Shown in pieces: positions 5,623 through 12,041 of a DNA stretch of 14,736 bases (positions are counted from its first letter, which is position 1; each line of letters starts with the position of its first letter). The translations under genes and the position numbers were made by a program. Source of the stretch: Sulfuricurvum sp. (GTDB taxonomy: Bacteria; Campylobacterota; Campylobacteria; Campylobacterales; Sulfurimonadaceae). The stretch lies in assembly GCA_014764075.1 (NCBI GenBank), contig JACXUE010000051.1:1-14736 (forward strand), written 5' to 3'. Under the pieces are notes generated by a model. It saw nothing but the letters and a program-made list of their open reading frames with translations, had not been told where the DNA came from and did not search any database.

Positions 5623-6618
5623 ATGAGCCAAATCAGCTATAAAGATGCCGGTGTCGATATCGATGCGGGTAACAGTTTTGTCGAAAATATCAAACCACTC
5701 GTAAAATCGACGGCAATCCCCGGTGTTCTTGGTGGAATCGGTTCCTTTGCAGGGGCATTTGAACTCCCTAGCGGGTACCGTGAACCGGTAATGCTCGCCG
5801 CAACCGACGGTGTCGGAACCAAACTCAAACTCGCTATCGATTCAGGTATCCATGACACGGTAGGGATCGATTTGGTCGCCATGTGCGTAAATGATCTTAT
5901 CTGTAACTTCGGAACTCCGTCATTTTTCCTCGACTATTACGCGACCGGAAAACTCGATGTTTCTGCCGCAACAGCGGTTGTGAGCGGTATCGCAGAGGGG
6001 TGTCGTCAAGCCGAATGTGCCCTAATCGGCGGCGAAACGGCAGAGATGCCGGGGATGTACCATAGCGATGATTACGATTTGGCAGGCTTTGCGGTCGGCA
6101 TCGGCGAAAAAAGCGAGCTTGACCGTACCGACAAAGTTGCCGCCGGAGATATCCTCATCGCGTTGCCAAGTTCAGGTCTCCACTCTAATGGATTCTCATT
6201 GGCACGTAAAGTATTGTTTGAGAAAATGGGGATGAAATTTGATGATGAGTTCGAAGGAAAACCGCTCATCGAAACCCTTTTGATTCCGACACGCATCTAC
6301 GTCAAAACATTCAAAGCGCTCAAAGATAAAATCCAAGCCCTCGCTCACATCACAGGTGGAGGAATCGTCGAAAATTTCCCGCGTGTCCTCCCTGAGGGGT
6401 TACGAGCCGTTATCACCGAGTCCTCTATTCGTGTATTGCCGATTTTCGAACTTATCGGTCAACACGTCGAGCGTGCCGAAATGTTCCGTGCATTCAATAT
6501 GGGTGTGGGAATGATCCTCGTCGTGAAAGAAGCCGATGTAGCTGAAGTATTGGCTGCAACCGATGGATACGTTATCGGTCATCTCGAAGCGGGTAAACGC
6601 GAAGCGGTTCTCGTATAA
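5623..6618 (+). CDS. purM: Phosphoribosylformylglycinamidine cyclo-ligase (AIR synthase)
   Basis: Closes the imidazole ring, converting FGAM to AIR with ATP in purine synthesis. Typical opening SYKDAGVDIDAGN, then GGIGSFAGAFELP, the nucleotide/metal region LAATDGVGTKLKLA, VAMCVNDLICNFGTPSFFLDYY, GCRQAECALIGGETAEMPGMY, the loop LPSSGLHSNGFSLARKVLF, and HITGGGIVENFPRVLP. These cover both halves of the PurM/ATPase fold. The start at 5623 (331 residues) is preferred over an upstream in-frame ATG at 5611 because GAGGGA precedes it and because the promoter lies very close. Stands alone with its own promoter; the downstream gene is convergent. No defect is visible. Confidence 0.96.
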   Translation: MSQISYKDAGVDIDAGNSFVENIKPLVKSTAIPGVLGGIGSFAGAFELPSGYREPVMLAATDGVGTKLKLAIDSGIHDTVGIDLVAMCVNDLICNFGTPSFFLDYYATGKLDVSAATAVVSGIAEGCRQAECALIGGETAEMPGMYHSDDYDLAGFAVGIGEKSELDRTDKVAAGDILIALPSSGLHSNGFSLARKVLFEKMGMKFDDEFEGKPLIETLLIPTRIYVKTFKALKDKIQALAHITGGGIVENFPRVLPEGLRAVITESSIRVLPIFELIGQHVERAEMFRAFNMGVGMILVVKEADVAEVLAATDGYVIGHLEAGKREAVLV

Positions 6619-6658
6619 TTTCTACTCTCTTCTTTTCAAACTAATACGAAAAATTATT

Positions 6659-6860
6659 CATACTTTTCTTTTTAAAAAAGAAAAGTGTGCAGCAGAAAAA
6701 TTATTTGATGAAATGATTTTCGCAGAATGCGAAAATAAAAAACAATCCCCGAGATCCAAACCCTAGAGCCGCGTGCGATGTAGAAGTGCAAGGAGTCACG
6801 CGAGCGTTCTTGGATCGCGGTGTGCTCTTTTGCTACTTTTCTCGCTAAAGAGAAAAGTAG
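6659..6860. repeat. Nested inverted-repeat element in the purM-ccoG gap
   Basis: The 252-base gap between convergent purM and ccoG is filled by structure. Left border: ACTTTTCTTTTT (6662-6673) pairing with AAAAAGAAAAGT (6675-6686), extendable outward to 6659/6689 with one G-T pair. Then ATTTTCGCA-GAA-TGCGAAAAT (6716-6736), a perfect 9-bp stem. Then GATCCAA (6753-6759) pairing with TTGGATC (6810-6816), enclosing CGCGTG (6770-6775) pairing with CACGCG (6797-6802). Right border: CTACTTTTCTC (6833-6843), GCTAAA, GAGAAAAGTAG (6850-6860), a perfect 11-bp stem ending 10 bases past the ccoG stop. The borders are related to each other and to the hairpin at 4000-4027. It resembles a dispersed noncoding repeat of Campylobacterota genomes that I recall only vaguely. 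No transposase is present. Confidence 0.55.
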
Positions 6861-6870
6861 ATAGAAACTA

Positions 6871-8313
6871 TTATTTGAGCATATCGGCTCTCGGGAATGT
6901 AAACGTCGATTGGCGTAGAACCACCACTTTATCTTTGGCATCTACCGCATACGCTTTAATCGTAATCGGGATAACCGTATCTTTGCGATTATCGCTCACC
7001 AGCATCTCGTCGGTATAGAGGACAACCACTTTTTTCTTGACCACACCCGGTTTTACTTTAAACGGTTTTTCGGGTTTGGCGATTTTGATTTTCCCCTCCA
7101 TTCCAGCAGGGGCAATAACATCGAAATAATACTCATGATCCTCGTTCAATGTATTTTGAAGCAAGAAGGTATAGGCGTTATCAACCTGCGTTTTTCCTTC
7201 ATCGTTTTGTGTGATCGAATACAAACGGTTCTCTTTGTTGATATTGAGAAGCATATACTCTTTGGTGCTTCCCATCATTGCCAAGACAATACTCACAATG
7301 ACCAATACCGTAATATACCCCAAAATTTTTGGACGGAAATAGTGTGTTTTCCCTTTCATATAAAGGGTCTCTTTTTCACTTGACCACTCTACCAACGACG
7401 GTTTACCGAGTTTACCCATCACCTCCGTACAGGCATCAACACACTCTAGACAGTTGATACACTCCAGTTGAAGCCCTTTGCGAATATCAATATGGGTCGG
7501 ACAAACAGTAACACAGCTTTCACAGGTTGTACATTCGGCATTTGGATTGACGCTCAAGAGATCTTTTTGTTTGGTAAACATTTTCTCTTTTTGGTCATTA
7601 TAGATATCACCGCCGCGATTTGGATTGTAGATCGCCATAACGGTATCATCATCATAAAGTACCGATTGAATACGTGAATAAGGACATACATAAATACAAA
7701 AGTTCTCTTGTAAGAAAATAACGTCATAAACCAAAAATGCGACGATTCCTACAATGGCACCGATTAAAACAGGGTGATCTGCCGGATTTTGGATGTACGC
7801 CATAAAATCTTCAGGCGGGACAAAATACCACATCAAATCGGCAGCCGCGATAAATGCCAAAGCGGTCCAAATAAGGATCGCAACAACGCGTTTGATTTTA
7901 TTTTCTGCTTTCGAATAATCGGGCTTTTGCTGTTTATTTTTGATCCGTTTCCGAATCCCGAGCAGTTTCGTTTCGATCAAATCACGGTAAATGACACGGA
8001 AAATAGTCTGAGGACACATCCATCCGCAAAATACCCGTCCGCCGAGTACCGTAATACCGAAAATCCCGATAAAAAGAATCATCAACAAAAACGGCATCAA
8101 ATAGAGCTCTTGCATATCAAATTGGATAAACATTAGATGGAGTTTCAATTTATCGAAACTCAACAAGAACAAGTGGTTTCCATCAATCGTGATCCATGGC
8201 GCGATCAGCGCAAAAAGGGTAACGATCCCGTAAAACCAATACCGTTTAATACGCCAAGGTGTCCACCCCGACAAATACTCTTTCCCCTTTGGGGAGACTG
8301 TTTCTTCACCCAT
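6871..8313 (-). CDS. ccoG: Cytochrome c oxidase cbb3 assembly protein CcoG (RdxA/FixG family)
   Basis: A 480-residue membrane ferredoxin-like protein; characterised CcoG proteins help reduce copper for the CuB centre of cbb3 oxidase. Hydrophobic helices at about 25-42, 71-90, 143-160, 181-201 and 330-347. Conserved Cys pairs GGRVFCGWMCPQ (C96, C100) and FCIYVCPYSR (C206, C210). Two [4Fe-4S] motifs: C261-x2-C264-x2-C267-x3-C271-P and C285-x2-C288-x2-C291-x3-C295. The C-terminal part (about 350-480) fits the periplasmic Ig-like FixG domain. GGAGGT lies 6 bases before the ATG (complement of 8320-8325). Only 26 bases separate it from the upstream recombinase-like gene, so they are probably cotranscribed. 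The ccoNOPQ genes are not in this window. Confidence 0.95.
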   Translation of the reverse strand: MGEETVSPKGKEYLSGWTPWRIKRYWFYGIVTLFALIAPWITIDGNHLFLLSFDKLKLHLMFIQFDMQELYLMPFLLMILFIGIFGITVLGGRVFCGWMCPQTIFRVIYRDLIETKLLGIRKRIKNKQQKPDYSKAENKIKRVVAILIWTALAFIAAADLMWYFVPPEDFMAYIQNPADHPVLIGAIVGIVAFLVYDVIFLQENFCIYVCPYSRIQSVLYDDDTVMAIYNPNRGGDIYNDQKEKMFTKQKDLLSVNPNAECTTCESCVTVCPTHIDIRKGLQLECINCLECVDACTEVMGKLGKPSLVEWSSEKETLYMKGKTHYFRPKILGYITVLVIVSIVLAMMGSTKEYMLLNINKENRLYSITQNDEGKTQVDNAYTFLLQNTLNEDHEYYFDVIAPAGMEGKIKIAKPEKPFKVKPGVVKKKVVVLYTDEMLVSDNRKDTVIPITIKAYAVDAKDKVVVLRQSTFTFPRADMLK

Positions 8314-8339
8314 TATACGACCTCCATCATATAGTTAAG

Positions 8340-8987
8340 TTATTTTTGTTCATCGATAGGACAACGAATTGTCCCTATTACGGTAGCTTCGGCATCAGAG
8401 TCCTGAGAAATACCGATAACACCACTTACAACCTCTTTGAGCTCTCGTGATTCGATATAGTCTTTGAGAGAGCTTCGGCTTACACCCAGAACTCTCGCTA
8501 TTTCACTCACACTTTTTCTCTTTTTCAACAATTCAATGATCTGTTCTAGATGGATATCGAATTTTGAGGACGATTTCGACCCGCGTGGACGACCGATCCC
8601 TTTTTTCACATCATTCTGGATGATCTGACGCAATTGATCAATCAGTCCCAGAACGACCATTGTATCACTTTGACGATCAATTACAACGCCAGGTTTGACG
8701 AAATGGATCGTGTTGTTTTTTTTCAATAAACAGCTAAACATTTGAACGACATCTTCGATACTACTGCTCAGCGTCCACGTGTCATAGATAATCAACGCAT
8801 CCCCATCCAGTGAACGGAAAAACCGTACCACCTCATGGCGATCAGATAATCTTTTATTTTGAGAGGTTTGGTCAACCATCTCTTCATTAATGACGATCCC
8901 TTTTTGATCGGCATAACTGTTGATGAGCTTAAGCTGTTCATAGGCGCCATCAAAATCTTTGTCCGGACGGATATAACTTACGGTCAT
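8340..8987 (-). CDS. Serine recombinase-like protein lacking catalytic residues, with C-terminal helix-turn-helix
   Basis: A 215-residue protein with the two-domain plan of Hin/resolvase-type serine recombinases. N-terminal domain (about 1-125): VSYIRPDKDFDGAYEQL aligns with the YxRVSTxxQ segment, but the catalytic Ser is missing (RPDKDFDG). ALIIYDTWTLSSSIEDVVQM (64-83) aligns with the LxVxxLDRLxRSxxD segment, with the catalytic DRLxRS replaced by DTWTLSSS. C-terminal part: GRPRGSKSSSKFD (132-144), a minor-groove arm like that of Hin, then a helix-turn-helix (about 146-178) with VSEIARVLGVSRSSLKDYI. DNA binding thus seems kept while strand cleavage seems lost. It lies 26 bases upstream of ccoG and has its own promoter with repeated TCGTCAT motifs. 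Likely a regulator, possibly of itself and ccoG; this role is inferred. Confidence 0.8.
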   Translation of the reverse strand: MTVSYIRPDKDFDGAYEQLKLINSYADQKGIVINEEMVDQTSQNKRLSDRHEVVRFFRSLDGDALIIYDTWTLSSSIEDVVQMFSCLLKKNNTIHFVKPGVVIDRQSDTMVVLGLIDQLRQIIQNDVKKGIGRPRGSKSSSKFDIHLEQIIELLKKRKSVSEIARVLGVSRSSLKDYIESRELKEVVSGVIGISQDSDAEATVIGTIRCPIDEQK

Positions 8988-9023
8988 CGTATAACTAAAT
9001 CCCTTTTTTTATGCTTAATTTCA

Positions 9024-9082
9024 TCGTCATTCTATCCGATTATGACGACTAAAGTCAATATAAAGTTTTATTTTCTCGTCAT
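9024..9082 (-). promoter_or_regulatory. Promoter of the recombinase-like gene with three TCGTCAT motifs
   Basis: On the minus strand TTGACT (complement of 9053-9058), an 18-base spacer and TAGAAT (complement of 9029-9034) form an unusually good sigma-70 promoter for this phylum. TCGTCAT occurs at 9024-9030 (plus), 9042-9048 (minus) and 9076-9082 (plus). The first copy overlaps the -10, the second is in the spacer, the third lies upstream of the -35 near the murB stop. The first two form an inverted repeat. This is the layout expected of an operator, perhaps for autoregulation. The ribosome-binding site AGGGA lies about 12 bases before the start, rather far. Confidence 0.55.
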
Positions 9083-9085
9083 AAT

Positions 9086-9865
9086 TTAGCGATGTATAAT
9101 CACAACTTCGCACTGAAGCTCGATATCAAAGCCCTCTTTAACCCGCTTTTGCGCCTCTTGAATCAAAAAAAGGGCATCTTCATAGGTTCCGCCACCCAAA
9201 TTGACGAGAAAATTGGCATGCACATCGCTAAACGCCATAGAACCGTGTTTTAGCCCTTTGAGCCCCACCGCCTCAATCAATCGTCCTGCGTAATCTCTCG
9301 GCGGATTTTTAAAACAGCTCCCCGCACTCGGATCGCTGGGCTGATTTGATCGCATTTGGTTAAACATCTCATACCGCTTTGTTGAGTACCCCAGTTCTGC
9401 CTCAAAAACCGCTTCAAAGACCACTTCATTAATAGAAGTTTTACGGTAGCCGTATTCGATTTCGCTTTTTTGTTTCCAACCGCTTTGGGTGCGAATGGCG
9501 ATAAGGTGATTGAAAATTTCATACTCTTTGAGTCCCGCGTTCATCTTGAGCATTCCGCCGAGGGTTCCGGGGAGTTTGGAGAGATATTCGAAATGGGCGA
9601 TGTTGTTCTTTTTACAAAACGAAACGACTCGCCCCCCTGGTGTTGCGGCACCGATATGTAGACCATCAGATTCCAGACGAATAAAATCGTACTCTTTGGA
9701 GAGGATCATGAGCGGCGGCGGTGTGGGAGCGACCAAGACGTTGTTGGCGCTTCCAATGATCACATGCCCCTCAGGGACACTATCGTTTTCAATAAGAGCA
9801 ACATCGACGATAGGACCGATACGAATCGAACTGAATTTGGAAAAATCAACCGTTTTGGTATTCAT
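9086..9865 (-). CDS. murB: UDP-N-acetylenolpyruvoylglucosamine reductase
   Basis: FAD enzyme that reduces UDP-GlcNAc-enolpyruvate to UDP-MurNAc with NADPH, the second committed step of peptidoglycan synthesis. From the chosen start (259 residues): MNTKTVDFSKFSSIRIGP; FAD-phosphate loop GSANNVLV (38-45); LPGTLGGMLKMNAG (98-111); active-site Arg in YGYRKTS (R141); SDPSAGSCFKNP with the catalytic Ser S183; C-terminal Glu E253 in CEVVIIHR. The absence of the longer insert around the Tyr-loop suggests a type II MurB. The frame is open 25 codons further upstream, but those codons overlap fliQ; ATG at 9863-9865 lies 5 bases past the fliQ stop and gives the normal length. No strong ribosome-binding site is seen, so coupling to fliQ is likely. 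Confidence 0.95.
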   Translation of the reverse strand: MNTKTVDFSKFSSIRIGPIVDVALIENDSVPEGHVIIGSANNVLVAPTPPPLMILSKEYDFIRLESDGLHIGAATPGGRVVSFCKKNNIAHFEYLSKLPGTLGGMLKMNAGLKEYEIFNHLIAIRTQSGWKQKSEIEYGYRKTSINEVVFEAVFEAELGYSTKRYEMFNQMRSNQPSDPSAGSCFKNPPRDYAGRLIEAVGLKGLKHGSMAFSDVHANFLVNLGGGTYEDALFLIQEAQKRVKEGFDIELQCEVVIIHR

Positions 9866-9870
9866 ACGAT

Positions 9871-10140
9871 CTACTGCATAAACGTCGGAATCATATTGAA
9901 CATTCGGATCGTGAAATCCTGCATCTCGTTCATCATCCACGGCATTGTGAGGATGATCACAATAACGACACCAATAATTTTCGGGATAAAACTGAGGGTC
10001 ATCTCATTGATTTGAGTCGTGGCTTGGAAAATACTCACCGCTAAACCCAAAAACATCCCGACCAGCAATGCGGGGAGAGCCAAGATCAAAGCGATTTTAT
10101 ATGTTTCAATTCCAAGCCCTATAAGTTCTTCCTGCATCAT
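9871..10140 (-). CDS. fliQ: Flagellar export apparatus protein FliQ
   Basis: An 89-residue inner-membrane protein, the exact usual length for FliQ, which with FliP and FliR forms the export gate of the flagellar type III system. Two hydrophobic helices: about residues 14-38 (YKIALILALPALLVGMFLGLAVSIF region) and 50-75 (PKIIGVVIVIILTMPWMMNEM region). QATTQINEMTLSFIPK between them is the conserved FliQ loop. Start: two adjacent ATGs (10138-10140 and 10135-10137); GAGGT (complement of 10151-10155) is 10 bases from the first. Only 2 bases separate it from the mqnD stop, and murB begins 5 bases after its end, so all three form one operon. It indicates a flagellated organism. Confidence 0.95.
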   Translation of the reverse strand: MMQEELIGLGIETYKIALILALPALLVGMFLGLAVSIFQATTQINEMTLSFIPKIIGVVIVIILTMPWMMNEMQDFTIRMFNMIPTFMQ

Positions 10141-10142
10141 GA

Positions 10143-11006
10143 TTACGAATACCTCAATTCAGTATACTCAAGAGGGATCATAAAATCTCTCGGGTCAATT
10201 TTAGCATCAAAAAACCCGTATCGATAGCCCAAGTCAAACAAAAATTCAATCGCTTTGTATTGCATATCACTAAGGGTGATCGATTCATCATTGGCGTAGA
10301 GTTCTAGATATTTCTCCAAAGTCGGGGCGTCAATTCGAACAAGATCGCGCTCCATCAACATTTTAGAGAGATTCTCTTTGTGATCCCGCGCGATTTGAAC
10401 CGCTTTGGTCAAAAGGTTTTCATACTCGATCGCCGAAGTGAGCGGGAGAGAGCGTCGGATCGCCATACCGCCTAGTGGGAGCGGTAAACCCGCACCGCCT
10501 AGCTCGCACCACACATCCCACAATTCACGCTCCACTTCTAAGGAGTCGTCGTACCCCAAAATCGACTCGTGGATCAAAACCCCCGCATCAACCACACCGT
10601 CCAAAACGGCCTGTTCGATCTCTAAAAAATTCATATAAACAATTTTGGCATCGGGATACGCGATTCTAAAGAGGAGTGCATTGGTCGTATAGCGCCCGCT
10701 CAAAGCAACTTTGAACCGCTTTTTTAGGATTGTCTCTTTTTTACGGATCAGCTTAGGACCATACCCCTGACCGAAACTCACTGCCGTACGAAGCAAAGCA
10801 TAGTCATTACGGATATGAGGGTAGAGACCGAAGCTGATCGCGCTAATGTCATACGTTCCTTTGAGGGCTTCGGTATTCAGTGTTTCAATGTCAAGTGCGA
10901 TGTTCTCAAAAGTCGTATTCTCTTTACCAACCCATCCAAATTTAATAGCGTAATACATAAAGATATCATCGGCATCGGGAGAGTGGGCAATCACTATTTT
11001 TTTCAC
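10143..11006 (-). CDS. mqnD: 1,4-dihydroxy-6-naphthoate synthase (futalosine menaquinone pathway)
   Basis: Periplasmic-binding-protein-like fold enzyme that converts cyclic de-hypoxanthine futalosine to 1,4-dihydroxy-6-naphthoate. Support: KKIVIAHSPDADDIFMYYA at the N-terminus (SPxxDDxF, the MqnD counterpart of SPCPNDTF), GVLIHESILGYDDSL, and GAGLPLPLGGMAI (the GLPIPLGG-type motif). It lacks the VSYLNALPL-like opening of MqnA. Start: GTG at 11004-11006 (287 residues) has AGGAAT 4 bases upstream and sits about 27 bases past the predicted transcription start. The alternative ATG at 11028-11030 would be nearly leaderless and adds MHIPIGIS, which lacks family character. First gene of the mqnD-fliQ-murB operon. 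An MqnA/MqnD-family member is certain; MqnD rather than MqnA is likely. Confidence 0.8.
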   Translation of the reverse strand: MKKIVIAHSPDADDIFMYYAIKFGWVGKENTTFENIALDIETLNTEALKGTYDISAISFGLYPHIRNDYALLRTAVSFGQGYGPKLIRKKETILKKRFKVALSGRYTTNALLFRIAYPDAKIVYMNFLEIEQAVLDGVVDAGVLIHESILGYDDSLEVERELWDVWCELGGAGLPLPLGGMAIRRSLPLTSAIEYENLLTKAVQIARDHKENLSKMLMERDLVRIDAPTLEKYLELYANDESITLSDMQYKAIEFLFDLGYRYGFFDAKIDPRDFMIPLEYTELRYS

Positions 11007-11039
11007 TGAAATTCCTATTGGTATGTGCATATCAATTAA

Positions 11040-11063
11040 ATTTTAACCAAATAACGCTAAAAT
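11040..11063. promoter_or_regulatory. Back-to-back -10 boxes for mqnD and recA
   Basis: Minus-strand TAAAAT (complement of 11040-11045) for mqnD-fliQ-murB and plus-strand TAAAAT (11058-11063) for recA, only 12 bases apart. Initiation from the mqnD box leaves a leader of about 27 bases to the GTG start. From the recA box transcription would begin near 11070, leaving at most about 9 bases before the first possible start (11079), which is unusually short and fits loss of the native recA 5' end. Confidence 0.4.
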
Positions 11064-11078
11064 AGAAAAGGGACGTTG

Positions 11079-12041
11079 ATGCGTCTTGGGGAGAAAGAAA
11101 TTGAACCCATTAACGCTATCAGCACCGGATCTTTGGGTCTCGATTTGGCACTCGGTATCGGCGGTGTCCCTGAGGGGCGCGTCATAGAGATCTATGGACC
11201 GGAGAGTTCGGGAAAAACAACTCTTAGTCTTCAAATTACCGCCGAATGTCAAAAAAAGGGAGGGGTATGTGCATTTATTGATGCCGAACACGCCCTCGAT
11301 GTCGGTTATGCTAAAAACCTCGGAGTCGATGTCGAGAATCTACTCGTTTCTCAACCCGATTACGGCGAACAGGCGCTCGATATCGTCGAAACCATCGTCC
11401 GCAGCGGCGCGGTTGATCTGATTGTTGTCGACTCGGTTGCGGCCTTGACCCCAAAGGTCGAAATTGAAGGGGAGATGAACGACCAGCAGGTTGGTCTTCA
11501 AGCGCGACTTATGTCCAAAGCGCTCCGCAAACTGACCGGTATCATGCACAAAATGAACTGTACGATTATTTTCATCAACCAAATTCGGATGAAAATTGGC
11601 ACGATGGGGTACGGTTCACCCGAGACGACAACGGGTGGGAATGCATTAAAATTCTACGCGTCGGTTCGTATCGATGTTCGTAAGATCGCTACCCTCAAAC
11701 AAGGTGAAAGTCAAATTGGAAACCGCGTGAAGGCCAAAGTGATCAAAAACAAAGTGGCACCGCCATTTCGTCAAGCAGAATTTGATATTATGTTCGGCGA
11801 GGGGATCTCCAAAGAGGGGGAACTCGTCGATTACGGTGTCAAACTCGACATTATTGATAAAAGCGGCGCATGGTTCAGTTATGAGGATGTGAAGCTTGGG
11901 CAAGGGCGTGAAAACGTCAAACAAAAATTCAAAGATGAACCTGAATTGGCTCACATAATAGAAGAAAAAATTAAAGCCGCTATGGGTGTTAACAACATTA
12001 TGGCGATGGATGAATCTGACATAGGAGAAGTGGACGAATGA
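11079..12041 (+). CDS. recA: Recombinase A, N-terminally truncated
   Basis: ATP-dependent strand-exchange protein and LexA-type co-protease. From ATG 11079 (320 residues): Walker A GPESSGKT (40-47), Walker B LIVVDSVAAL, NQIRMKIGTMGYGSPETTTGG (catalytic/L2 region) and GNALKFYASVRIDVR. All core motifs are intact. The protein begins at MRLGEKE, equal to about Met27 of E. coli RecA. The usual first 26 or so residues (N-terminal helix and first strand, which pack against the next subunit in the filament) are absent. Upstream in frame, codons for R-K-G-T-L continue the homology (KGTLMRLG), then NR and a TAA at 11058-11060. A GGGA (11070-11073) could serve ATG 11079 or TTG 11076. The stop overlaps the eno start (ATGA). 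Probably a 5' deletion or assembly error; activity is doubtful. Confidence 0.9.
   Translation: MRLGEKEIEPINAISTGSLGLDLALGIGGVPEGRVIEIYGPESSGKTTLSLQITAECQKKGGVCAFIDAEHALDVGYAKNLGVDVENLLVSQPDYGEQALDIVETIVRSGAVDLIVVDSVAALTPKVEIEGEMNDQQVGLQARLMSKALRKLTGIMHKMNCTIIFINQIRMKIGTMGYGSPETTTGGNALKFYASVRIDVRKIATLKQGESQIGNRVKAKVIKNKVAPPFRQAEFDIMFGEGISKEGELVDYGVKLDIIDKSGAWFSYEDVKLGQGRENVKQKFKDEPELAHIIEEKIKAAMGVNNIMAMDESDIGEVDE

Noticed and set aside
6672..6941. Minus-strand reading frame of 89 codons across the purM-ccoG gap, overlapping the ccoG 3' end
   Set aside because: It runs through the hairpin element, overlaps the well-supported ccoG end in another frame, has no ribosome-binding site and shows low-complexity composition. 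Such frames look like false products of the repeat.
8988..9085. Invertible promoter segment for the recombinase-like gene
   Set aside because: The inverted TCGTCAT copies are only 7 bases long and about 11 bases apart, far too close for an invertible switch, and the protein lacks catalytic residues. An operator is the better reading.
9866..9940. MurB start 25 codons upstream (at 9940)
   Set aside because: It would overlap fliQ by 70 bases and add an acidic stretch not seen in the family. ATG 9863-9865, 5 bases after the fliQ stop, gives the normal length.
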